In this document: positions 6,331-13,219 of the stretch, piece after piece
Layout: each line of letters starts with the position of its first letter
Numbering within the stretch: the first letter of the stretch is position 1
Origin: Methanomicrobiales archaeon
GTDB lineage: Archaea > Halobacteriota > Methanomicrobia > Methanomicrobiales > Methanoculleaceae
Direction: 5' to 3'
NCBI GenBank assembly: GCA_012521035.1
Contig: JAAYND010000040.1
Coordinates: 1-21,872, forward strand
DNA length: 21,872 nt
Made by a program: the position numbers and the translations under genes
Notes under the pieces: model-generated
The model's input: only the letters and a program-made list of their open reading frames with translations
Databases searched by the model: none
What the model was told of the DNA's origin: nothing

Positions 6331-7797
6331 CTAGTAGGCAACCATGCTCCCGATATCGACGCCCACTATCCCGACGATAGCGCCGGTCGAGTCCTTCACG
6401 GGAGCATACCCGGAGATGATGAAGGCGGTGGCGTCGTCCCACTCCTCGGTGGAGAGTTCGCTCTCTGCGGAGGGTCCGACGAACCCGGCGAGCAGCCTGG
6501 AATCATCTTCCGTGGGTTTGTAGATGGTGCCTATCGCGGGTGTGTCGCCGGGCCTGTAGTCTGCATCCACGATGTACTCGATGGTATCATCGACTTTACG
6601 CATCGTGTAGACGTAGAGGATCCCGGGTTTTTCGTCCCGGAAAGCCGCAAGCCGGTCGCGGATGGCGGTGAACTCCGGTGTGGCCTCGTCGCCGGGCTTG
6701 AGCGCAGCGAGGGCGTCGCCGTTGATCTGGGCCGCAATCTCAACTGCGAGGTCTTTCAACATATCTTCGGTGATCGCACCGCCGATGTCGACACACACCA
6801 TTCCGACAACCGCCCCGCTCGCGTCCTTGATGGGAGCGTACCCGGAGGTAGCCATGTAGATGACGTCGCCCCACTCTGCTATGTAGTAGGGCTCTGTCGA
6901 CGGCCCCTCGAACCCGGCGAGGAACTCGGTGTCTTCTTCTGTAGGCTGGTAGGTGTAGCCTATCTCGACTCCGTCACCGGTCCCGTAGTCCGCGTCCACG
7001 ATGTACTCGGTGGCGTTCCCGACCTTGCGCATCGTGTAGATGTAGATAACCCCGGGGTTTGTGTCCCGGAAGGCCGCGAGCTGGCCGCGGATGGCGGTGA
7101 ACTCCGGGGTGGTCTCATCGCCGGGCTTGAGCGCGGCGAGGGCGTCACCGTCGATCTTGCCTGCAATCTCCGCTGCGAGGGCCTTCAGTTCCGCCTCAGT
7201 GGGCGCCTTCGGTAGCGAATCTGCACCTGCGTTCACCTTAACGCTCCCCATGTCGACGCCGACGAGCCCGACGATGGCACCGCTCGAGTCCTTGATGGGG
7301 GCATACCCGGAGATGATGGTGGCGACGACATTGCCCCACTCTTCGGTGTAATACTCGGGTTCAGCCGAGGGCTCCTCGAACCCGGCGAGGAACCTGGTAT
7401 CTTCATCCGTGGGATAGTAGACCTCGCCTATTTTGGGTGCGTCACTGCTGCCGTAGTCCGCGTCCACGACGTACTCGGTGGTGTTTCCAACCTTGCGCAT
7501 CGTGTAGACGTAGAGGATCTCAGGATTTGCGCCCCGGAAGGCCGCGAGCTGGTCGCGGATGGCGATGAACTCCGGTGTGGTCTCATCGCCGGGCTTGAGC
7601 GCGGCGAAGGCGTCGCCGTCGATCTTGCCTGCAATCTCCGCAGCGAGAGCCTTCAACTCTTCCTGTGTATTCTTTTCCGGAACCGGGTCTTTCCCCCCTT
7701 GTGAAAATACGACCCAAACCCCTGCTACTACAATGATCAGGGCAATAACGCCGATCAACATGATGACCGGACTGCGTTGCTGCGTCAAAGCAATCAA
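6331..7797 (-). CDS. membrane-anchored protein with three tandem Cache/PDC-like sensor domains
   Basis: This 488-residue protein has one N-terminal membrane helix (about 11-32) and then three repeats of roughly 140 residues at about 47-185, 203-340 and 346-485. Each repeat has the same blocks in order: a helix LAAEIAGKIDGDA, ALKPGDETTPEF, a helix RDQLAAFR, a strand ILYVYTMRKVG, TEYVVDADY, a YxPTxEDTxFLAGFxGPS loop, and a closing SGYAPIKDSSGAIVGLVGVD. This pattern is typical of the extracellular ligand-binding Cache domains of archaeal histidine kinases and chemoreceptors. Here no HAMP, kinase, cyclase or chemotaxis output domain follows, and the protein ends right after repeat 3. It may bind a small ligand outside the cell; the role is unknown. 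The start is uncertain: the TTG at 7797 abuts a GGAG, the TTG at 7788 has better spacing, and the ATG at 7761 begins inside the helix. Confidence 0.8.
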   Translation of the reverse strand: MIALTQQRSPVIMLIGVIALIIVVAGVWVVFSQGGKDPVPEKNTQEELKALAAEIAGKIDGDAFAALKPGDETTPEFIAIRDQLAAFRGANPEILYVYTMRKVGNTTEYVVDADYGSSDAPKIGEVYYPTDEDTRFLAGFEEPSAEPEYYTEEWGNVVATIISGYAPIKDSSGAIVGLVGVDMGSVKVNAGADSLPKAPTEAELKALAAEIAGKIDGDALAALKPGDETTPEFTAIRGQLAAFRDTNPGVIYIYTMRKVGNATEYIVDADYGTGDGVEIGYTYQPTEEDTEFLAGFEGPSTEPYYIAEWGDVIYMATSGYAPIKDASGAVVGMVCVDIGGAITEDMLKDLAVEIAAQINGDALAALKPGDEATPEFTAIRDRLAAFRDEKPGILYVYTMRKVDDTIEYIVDADYRPGDTPAIGTIYKPTEDDSRLLAGFVGPSAESELSTEEWDDATAFIISGYAPVKDSTGAIVGIVGVDIGSMVAY

Positions 7798-8036
7798 CTC
7801 CAGCTCAGACTATGTCCAGAGTATATTAAAATATTTCCAAATATTTATCAAATGCCGGTGCTTGTTCTGGAAATTTGGGCTCGGATCGTTCGATTGATGG
7901 AAAAAAACTTCGATCCTATGCTTGTTTCGACACCGTGCAGCAATTGCCGGGGCAATAGGATCCCGGATTCCGATCTGTTGACCAATCCCGGAACCCTTTT
8001 CTATTCTGCTTCTGTATGGTTGTACGAGGGAGAAAT
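7798..8036. promoter_or_regulatory. divergent promoter region with AT-rich boxes and an inverted repeat
   Basis: For the minus-strand Cache gene, TATA candidates are TTTAATATAC (7821-7830) and the AAATATTT copies around 7829-7847. An inverted repeat GATCCTAT (7912-7919) / ATAGGATC (7955-7962) encloses a palindrome ATTGCCGGGGCAAT (7943-7956). It could be an operator or a structured leader. The plus-strand gene is served by GAGGGAGA at 8026-8033. Confidence 0.35.
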
Positions 8037-8465
8037 ATGGAATTTTCCGAATGCGTGAAATTCGCGAACGAAAACCCCGTGACCTACATCGCGACGATGG
8101 ACGGCGATCAGCCCCGGGTTCGGGCGTTTGCCATGTGGTTTGCCGATGCGACCGGGTTCTACTACCACACCGGGACGCCGAAGGCCGTCTGGCAGCAACT
8201 CATTAGAAACCCGAAGGTCGAGCTCTGCTTCTATGAGCCCGGCGAAGCGGGGAAGATGATGCGGGTCGCAGGCGCGGTCGAGTTCCTCGACGATCCGGCC
8301 TTGAAAGAGCGGCTTGTCGGGGACCGGCCGTGGCTCCTCCAGATCGGTCTCTCCGGCCCCGCCGACCCGAAACTCGCCGTCTTCCGCGTGGCCCACGGTG
8401 AGGCGTACTTCTGGACGATGGAGAACAACATGCGGGAAGCAGAGGCGCCGCGGGTCAGGTTCTGA
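8037..8465 (+). CDS. pyridoxamine 5'-phosphate oxidase-like FMN-binding split-barrel protein
   Basis: This 142-residue protein has the short split-barrel fold of the PNPOx-like family, which binds flavin (FMN or F420) and is often a small reductase or oxidase. Visible hallmarks are the first strands NPVTYIATMDGDQPRVRAF, then GFYYHTGTPKAVWQQLIRNP and VELCFYEPG, and the strand MRVAGAVEFLDD; the substrate cannot be told. The ATG at 8037 is chosen because GAGGGAGA (8026-8033) lies four bases before it; the in-frame ATG at 8016 has no ribosome site. It faces the AlkD-type gene tail to tail across a large hairpin. Confidence 0.88.
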   Translation: MEFSECVKFANENPVTYIATMDGDQPRVRAFAMWFADATGFYYHTGTPKAVWQQLIRNPKVELCFYEPGEAGKMMRVAGAVEFLDDPALKERLVGDRPWLLQIGLSGPADPKLAVFRVAHGEAYFWTMENNMREAEAPRVRF

Positions 8466-8514
8466 GCCACCCTGCGCCTTTGCATGAAGTGAAGTACAGG
8501 GATAGCGATAGAAC

Positions 8515-8596
8515 CTCACGCGAAGAGCGCGAAGCCGCGAAATGGCTTACAAGTATCCATCTACCTGCCTTCGCGTCCTTCGCGACTTCGCGTGAG
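8515..8596. repeat. large imperfect inverted repeat between convergent genes
   Basis: The 27-base arms at 8515-8541 and 8570-8596 share CTCACGCGAAG at their outer ends, then CGCGAAG and CGCGAA blocks, offset by one base with small mismatches. The loop is 28 bases. The motif CGCGAAG is itself repeated within each arm. It lies between two converging stop codons, so it may act as a two-way transcript end or be a repetitive extragenic element. There is no long T run next to it. Confidence 0.7.
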
Positions 8597-8598
8597 AC

Positions 8599-9312
8599 TT
8601 ACCAGTCCTTCTTCATCGCTTCGGCCTTCAGGTCTTTCGGCATCAACTCGATGGCATACCGGAGCGCCGTCCGGGGCATCTCCCGCTTGTTTGCCATGAC
8701 GTAGGAGAAGACCCTGTCCGTGTGCTTCCGGCTCGCCTCCTTGAGGAGCCAGCCGTAGCCTTTCTGCACCATGTCGTCTGTGTCGGTCAGAAGCAGCCCG
8801 GCGATCTTGAAGACCTCATTGAGGAACTCCCCGCGCCTCGCCGGCACGATGAGCGAGACCGCCGCCGCCCTCCGCATCCAGCGATTCGTTGACTGCGTCC
8901 AGCGCTTCAGCTCATCGACCGCTTCCGGGTAACGGACGATGTAGTCCCCGACGGCGTGGTTGCAGAGGCCGTCGCAGGTGGCCCAGTTCGTGATGTAGGT
9001 CTCGATCCAGCGGCGGAAGATGGTGATGTCGCCGGGCTCGTAACGGTCGGCGAGTAACGGGGCCCAGGCAGAGACCACGAACGCCTCCTCCATCATCCCC
9101 GACGAGTAGAGTTCCTCGCAGAGGGCGAAGATCTCCTGCTTCTCGCGGGTTTTGACCTCCTTCCAGTACTTCTTCGCGATCGAGACCGCGGTTGCGGTCT
9201 TCATCCCGTAGCACCGGACCTCCTCCTTGAAGAACCGCTGGCCTTTCTCCCGGATCTCCGGGTCCGCGTGCGCCGCGAACTCCTGCCGTATCGCCTCGAT
9301 GACCGTATCCAT
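8599..9312 (-). CDS. AlkD-family DNA alkylation repair glycosylase
   Basis: This 237-residue HEAT-like-repeat protein belongs to the AlkD family, which removes alkylated purines such as 3- and 7-methyl adducts from DNA without flipping the base. The catalytic Asp114 sits in NWATCDGLC, with Trp110 before it and Trp188 (GYGWLL) later; this matches Trp109/Asp113/Trp187 of Bacillus cereus AlkD. The start is the ATG at 9312. A TATA-like TTGTTTATCC (9337-9346) on the minus strand is centred about 29 bases upstream, so the transcript is probably leaderless. The open frame extends up to 9630, but that head overlaps the GNAT gene and has no family match. A second alkyl-base glycosylase lies at 18281-18871. 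Confidence 0.9.
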   Translation of the reverse strand: MDTVIEAIRQEFAAHADPEIREKGQRFFKEEVRCYGMKTATAVSIAKKYWKEVKTREKQEIFALCEELYSSGMMEEAFVVSAWAPLLADRYEPGDITIFRRWIETYITNWATCDGLCNHAVGDYIVRYPEAVDELKRWTQSTNRWMRRAAAVSLIVPARRGEFLNEVFKIAGLLLTDTDDMVQKGYGWLLKEASRKHTDRVFSYVMANKREMPRTALRYAIELMPKDLKAEAMKKDW

Positions 9313-9336
9313 ATGCAGGTGTACGAGGGAAGGGGG

Positions 9337-9346
9337 ATAAACAATA
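9337..9346 (-). promoter_or_regulatory. TATA box for the AlkD-type gene, leaderless
   Basis: TTGTTTATCC on the minus strand is centred 28-29 bases before the ATG at 9312, with no ribosome site in between. This is why the short start was chosen. Confidence 0.45.
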
Positions 9347-9496
9347 CGGTACGCGTATCCATCCGCCGCTCCATCCGTGCGCGGAGCATGCTCGATGGCG
9401 GCATGCAATCCCTGGTCGGACTCTGATCCAGCGGCCCTGCAGGCGAATAAAAACGCGGGGTTTATCGGAAGATCGCGGCTGCCGGACGGGGGGATC

Positions 9497-9997
9497 TCAC
9501 GTCTCCGGCCGTCGGTGGGGTGCATTCCCTCGCACCTGTTCGAGCACCGTCCGGCGGGGGTAGAACCCGAACTTCCGGTAGAACGGGAAGGCCTCCTCGT
9601 TTCCTTCCGCAACCGCCACCCGGTTTTCAACCGAGCCGTTCTCGTCCAGCCACGCGAGCGCCTGGATCATGAGGGCCGTCCCGATACCCTGCGAGCGGTA
9701 GGTCTCGTCGACGTAGGGGGACTCGATCTCCCCGGTATGCTCTGTCGAGAGCGAGGTTACGCAGTAAGCGATGCATCGGCCACGGTCGGAGGCGAGGTCG
9801 ACCCGGATGTCTCCCGCCTCTGCGCACCGGACAAAGTACGCCTTGCGGTCGTCGAAGGTCGTCTGCTCGAAGAAGGCACGGAACGTCCGCGCACGGATGC
9901 GGTGGTGCTCGCAGATCCGGTTCCAGAGCGGGCGGATAACCTCGATGCCGGCGATGTCCGTGGTGCGGTACTCGATCGGTCCCGCCGTTGCGGCCAT
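9497..9997 (-). CDS. GNAT-family N-acetyltransferase
   Basis: This 166-residue protein is a GCN5-related acetyltransferase that would transfer acetyl from acetyl-CoA to an unknown amine. The acetyl-CoA loop is YRSQGIGTALM (R-x-x-G-x-G), preceded by the strand EIESPYVDETY and followed by the motif B segment NEEAFPFYRKFGFYPRR, which is characteristic of the fold. A strong purine-rich GGGGAGGGGGG lies just before the ATG at 9997. A TTTTTATT run on the minus strand at about 9445-9453 follows the gene and could end its transcript. It stands between the AlkD-type gene and the phosphoesterase gene, all on the minus strand, but the gaps of about 156-185 bases argue against a tight operon. Confidence 0.88.
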   Translation of the reverse strand: MAATAGPIEYRTTDIAGIEVIRPLWNRICEHHRIRARTFRAFFEQTTFDDRKAYFVRCAEAGDIRVDLASDRGRCIAYCVTSLSTEHTGEIESPYVDETYRSQGIGTALMIQALAWLDENGSVENRVAVAEGNEEAFPFYRKFGFYPRRTVLEQVRGNAPHRRPET

Positions 9998-10153
9998 GTC
10001 CCCCCCTCCCCGCCATCGCCGGACGTCCCCGCCTGTAGGGCGCAGTTTCGGCAGGACAGTGGGAGATTCCAGGGTTCTTAATGGAGATCATGGTCGCACT
10101 GTTGAGAGCAGTGTTGCCGGTATACGCATATCTTCGTGCCGGTGCACCTGGCA

Positions 10154-11008
10154 TCAACGGTGCCCCCTCTTCCCGAGATACCGCTCGATGTGCGTCTTCC
10201 TGATCCCCACCGCGAGCAGGCGCAAAATGGCCTCCTCCCACCCGAGCGTTGCAATCTCCCGCTTCGCCCTCCGCAGTGCCTCGACCTCCTCGCGGTAGGG
10301 AAGCGGTCCCCGCCCGATCGTGAGATCCCGGAGGAGTGCCGGGTCGCATTCCGTCGCGGTGATCTCCTCTCCGGGTCGCATAACAATCCGGCACGGTCCG
10401 GCAACGTACTCGATCCTTCCTGGCTCGATCACTGCATATGAGGCCGGGGAGCAGTCGAGGGCGAGATATGCCTTCCCGGCGACTACGGACGCCATCATCC
10501 CGTAGTGGCCGGTGAGGATGCACGCCGCCCGGAGGTCGAAGAGCCAGACCCGGTTCGCGAGAGGGGCGTGGGCGACAACGATATCGACCGGCCCTTCGGC
10601 TGAACCGGCCATCCTCTTCTCCTTCCCGGTGGGGACGCCGAGGAAGCGGATGCCGCAGGCGGTCTCCGCCTTTCCCGATATCTCGTGGATGTAAGGGCTC
10701 GCTTCCGCCGCCTCCCGGACGCGGGCGTAGGTGCCCATCTTATCGTCGTTGTTCCCTTCGACGATGACGCAGTGCCTTCCCGCCGATGTAATCTCGTGGA
10801 GGAGGCCGAGGAAGAGTTCCGTCTCATCGAGACCCGAGCGGGAGCACCGGTCGTAGGCACCGTCGCCGGCGAAGACGACGATCTCCGGGTCAACCCTCGC
10901 GATCAGGCGGAGGAACGAGTCCCGGTCGACCTTCCGGCCACCGGGCGCACCCCGCTCCTTCGTTCCCCACGAAAGATCGCTGAACGCGAGTACCCTTGCT
11001 CGCGGCAT
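10154..11008 (-). CDS. metallophosphoesterase-like protein with an altered metal site
   Basis: This 284-residue protein has the calcineurin-like phosphoesterase core. The blocks are FSDLSWG at 9-15, VVFAGDGAYD at 44-53, IVEGNNDDKMG at 82-92, VVAHAPL at 144-150 and LTGHYG at 165-170. In the family these are usually DxH, GD, GNHD, GH and GHxH. Here the first His is Ser13, the His of GNHD is Asn87, and the final His is Gly170, whereas Asp11, Asp49, Asn86, Asp88, His147 and His168 remain. Activity may be changed or lost. The C-terminal 80 residues form a charged extension (EEVEALRRAKREI) not typical of the core. The start at 11008 has only a distant GGTGA. It is divergent from the haem operon. 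Confidence 0.75.
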   Translation of the reverse strand: MPRARVLAFSDLSWGTKERGAPGGRKVDRDSFLRLIARVDPEIVVFAGDGAYDRCSRSGLDETELFLGLLHEITSAGRHCVIVEGNNDDKMGTYARVREAAEASPYIHEISGKAETACGIRFLGVPTGKEKRMAGSAEGPVDIVVAHAPLANRVWLFDLRAACILTGHYGMMASVVAGKAYLALDCSPASYAVIEPGRIEYVAGPCRIVMRPGEEITATECDPALLRDLTIGRGPLPYREEVEALRRAKREIATLGWEEAILRLLAVGIRKTHIERYLGKRGHR

Positions 11009-11154
11009 GACCCGGGATTACTCACCGGGGATGATAGGTCTCCCGGTCGGGCAGGGAGAGCGAACTCCTGATACTGATACGTTTGTCCGAGATCCGGTCC
11101 GCTTTCTACGAACCATCACAACGTTGAAGTCGAGGGCGACGAGAAAGAAGGAGG
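11009..11154. promoter_or_regulatory. divergent promoter region of the phosphoesterase and haem operon
   Basis: No clear TATA box stands out. The direct repeat GATACTGATACG at about 11070-11085 is the only AT-richer spot. AAGGAGG (11148-11154) directly abuts the ATG of the first haem gene, with no spacer. There is no other in-frame ATG, GTG or TTG nearby, so this start is retained. Confidence 0.35.
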
Positions 11155-12744
11155 ATGCAGCGTACGGAAAACGGTTATGGGCCTGCCTGCCTCCGAAACG
11201 CCGGAGCACCGGGAGGGCCGGTCCTGGTCTCGTGGAACGTCACCCTCCGCTGTCCGCTGAAGTGCGCCCACTGCTACGCGGACGCCGGCGTTGACGAAGC
11301 GAAAGGAGTCCTCTCGACCGCCGAAGCGTTCTCGGTCATCGACCAGCTCGCGAGCGCCGGAAAGCCGATCGTCGTCCTCTCCGGGGGAGAACCCCTGATG
11401 CGGGATGATATCTTCGAGATCGCCCGCTACGGGACCGAACGGGGGCTCGTGATGGCGATGGGCACGAGCGGGTATCTCCTCGATAAAGCGACGGCAGAGC
11501 GGCTCGCCGCGGCGGGCGTCCGGTCGGTGGCGGTCAGCCTCGACTCCGCCGACCCGGATACCCACGACGCGTTCCGCGGCGTCCCTGGCGTATGGGAACG
11601 GGCGGTCGCGGCGATCAAGCACTGCCGCGACGCGGGGCTCGGCGTCCGGATCAACATGACGGTCATGCGCCCCGTCCTCGCCGACGTCGAGGAGGTCATC
11701 GCTCTCGGCGAATCCCTCGGCGTCCGCGACTACCAGGTCTTCTTCCCCGTGGAGACCGGGAGGGGACGCGAACCCGGCCAGGGCAATCCCCGCGAGTACG
11801 AGGACCTGATCCGGGCGGTCCTCCTCCGGTACCGGGAGAGCGGTCTCCGGATCCGGCCGACATGCGCCCCCCAGTTTCGCCGGATCGCCGACGAGGCCGG
11901 GATCGAGAACCCCGGGTGGAGCCGGGGCTGCATGGCCGCCATCAGTTACTGCCGGATCTACGCGACCGGGGAGGTGACGCCCTGCCCCTACCTGCCGGTG
12001 AGCGCGGGCAACCTCCGCACCACGCCATTTTCTGAGATATGGAATAATTCTGAGCTCTTTCTCGCCCTCCGCGACCCGGACCGGCTCACCGGGAAGTGCG
12101 GCCGGTGCGGCTACAAGGGAGTCTGCGGGGGGTGCCGGGCGCGGGCCTGCCGCGGCGCCGATACCGTCCCTGCCCGGTGGTGCGACGGCCTCATGCGGCC
12201 TGACGACCCCTGCGGGGAGGTCACCCGCGAAGACCCGTGGTGCCCCTACGAGCCCGGGGGTATCGACCGGGCCGACCTCGCGATCCTCGACGCCCTCCAG
12301 GACGACCTTCCCCTGGTCTCCCGCCCGTGGGCCGCTATCGCGGCGAGAGTCGGGCTTGCGGAGGACGAGGTCGTCGCGAGGATGCGGCGGCTGCAGACCT
12401 CGAGCGTCCTGCGCAACGTCTCGCCGGTCTTTGAATCGCGGAGGTTCGGGCTTGCCGCCGCGACCCTGATCGCCCTCCGCGTCCCGGAGGACCGGGTGCG
12501 CGAGGTGGCGGAGATCGTCAGCACCTACCCGGAGGTCTCGCACAACTTCCGGCGTGACCATGCCTACACCCTCTGGTTCACCCTCGCCGCCCCGACAGAG
12601 GAGCGGCTCTCCGCGGTGCTCGCGGAGATCCTCTCCCGGACCGGCATCCCGGAGGCGGACGCGCTCGACCTTTCCACCGTCCGCGCCTATAAGATCGACG
12701 TGCGGTTCCCGCTCTCGGAGGAGGATTCGTATGGATCCGACTGA
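11155..12744 (+). CDS. ahbD: AhbD haem b synthase fused to a siroheme decarboxylase subunit (AhbA-like)
   Basis: This 529-residue protein joins two steps of the siroheme-dependent haem pathway. Residues 1-365 are a radical SAM/SPASM enzyme: CPLKCAHC at 33-40, GGEP at 77-80, TCAP at 236-239, and auxiliary-cluster cysteines such as 259, 266, 277, 315, 318, 324 and 327 (GKCGRCGYKGVCGGCRARA). The TCAP and RDPDRLTGKC features fit AhbD, which oxidatively decarboxylates two propionates of Fe-coproporphyrin III to give haem b. Residues 368-529 are an Lrp/AsnC-like siroheme decarboxylase subunit (helix-turn-helix, then SHNFRRDHAYTLWF and AYKIDVRF). The linker has extra cysteines (332, 343, 353, 363). 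The AhbA versus AhbB label is from memory. The gene overlaps the next by 14 bases. Confidence 0.88.
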   Translation: MQRTENGYGPACLRNAGAPGGPVLVSWNVTLRCPLKCAHCYADAGVDEAKGVLSTAEAFSVIDQLASAGKPIVVLSGGEPLMRDDIFEIARYGTERGLVMAMGTSGYLLDKATAERLAAAGVRSVAVSLDSADPDTHDAFRGVPGVWERAVAAIKHCRDAGLGVRINMTVMRPVLADVEEVIALGESLGVRDYQVFFPVETGRGREPGQGNPREYEDLIRAVLLRYRESGLRIRPTCAPQFRRIADEAGIENPGWSRGCMAAISYCRIYATGEVTPCPYLPVSAGNLRTTPFSEIWNNSELFLALRDPDRLTGKCGRCGYKGVCGGCRARACRGADTVPARWCDGLMRPDDPCGEVTREDPWCPYEPGGIDRADLAILDALQDDLPLVSRPWAAIAARVGLAEDEVVARMRRLQTSSVLRNVSPVFESRRFGLAAATLIALRVPEDRVREVAEIVSTYPEVSHNFRRDHAYTLWFTLAAPTEERLSAVLAEILSRTGIPEADALDLSTVRAYKIDVRFPLSEEDSYGSD

Positions 12745-13219
12745 TCTCGCCCTTCTCGCAGAACTGGAGAAGGGGATCCCCATGGTCACTGAGCCGTTTG
12801 CCGAGATCGGGCGACGGCTCGGCATCCCTGAGGAGGAGGTGCTCCGCCGGGCGCAGCGCCTCCGCGAGGAGGGGACGATCCGGAAGATCCGGGCCCGGAT
12901 CAACCAGCGGCTCCTCGGGATCACGGCAAACGCCCTCGTCGCCTGGCACCCGCCCGCGGGGTGGGGAGAGGAGGAGTTCACCCGGTTCTCGTCCGCTCCC
13001 GGGATCTCCCACTGCTACCTGCGCCGCCCGGTGCCGGGGAGGTGGGAGTATACCCTGTATACCGTGCACCACGGCAGGAGCCGGGAGGCGGTCCTCGCTG
13101 CGGTCGAGGAGATGGCCCGGGTGACGGGGTGCAGCGATAATATCGTGCTCTTCAGCACCGAGGAGTACAAGAGGGTGCCGAACGTGCGCATCAACGAGAA
13201 CGGAAGCGATCTACCATGA
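12731..13219 (+). CDS. ahbB: siroheme decarboxylase subunit (AhbB-like)
   Basis: This 162-residue protein is the partner subunit of siroheme decarboxylase, which removes carboxyls from the C12 and C18 acetate chains of siroheme to give didecarboxysiroheme. It has an N-terminal helix-turn-helix-like region (about 1-60, AEIGRRLGIPEEEVLRRAQRL) and an Lrp/AsnC-like effector domain with SHCYLRR and WEYTLYTVHHG at 93-115, the signature I associate with AhbB. These proteins look like transcription regulators but are enzymes. The start at 12731 has GGAGGAGG (12718-12725) five bases upstream, inside the end of the previous gene. Its stop overlaps the next start as ATGA, so the three genes are translationally coupled. 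Its natural partner is the C-terminal half of the fused upstream protein. Confidence 0.88.
   Translation: MDPTDLALLAELEKGIPMVTEPFAEIGRRLGIPEEEVLRRAQRLREEGTIRKIRARINQRLLGITANALVAWHPPAGWGEEEFTRFSSAPGISHCYLRRPVPGRWEYTLYTVHHGRSREAVLAAVEEMARVTGCSDNIVLFSTEEYKRVPNVRINENGSDLP

Noticed and set aside
5099..6334. A 411-codon plus-strand frame opposite the radical SAM gene
   Set aside because: The opposite strand has complete radical SAM and SPASM motifs, and this frame has no ribosome site or recognisable domain.
6331..7797. Chemoreceptor or histidine kinase
   Set aside because: The Cache-like repeats suggested it, but there is no HAMP, signalling or kinase domain, and the stop follows the third repeat directly.
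10081..10203. A 40-codon plus-strand frame starting MEIMVALLRAVLPVYAYLRA
   Set aside because: It looks like a small membrane peptide but has no ribosome site and overlaps the 3' end of the phosphoesterase gene antisense.
11116..12981. A 621-codon open frame antisense to the haem genes
   Set aside because: It is longer than the real gene, but its composition is Arg/Pro/Gly/Asp-rich with no motifs, and it lies opposite AhbD with all its catalytic cysteines. Long antisense frames are expected at this GC content.
12731..13219. Lrp/AsnC-type transcription regulator
   Set aside because: The fold is regulator-like, but its position between two Ahb radical SAM genes and the SHCYLRR/WEYTLYTVHHG signature point to siroheme decarboxylase.
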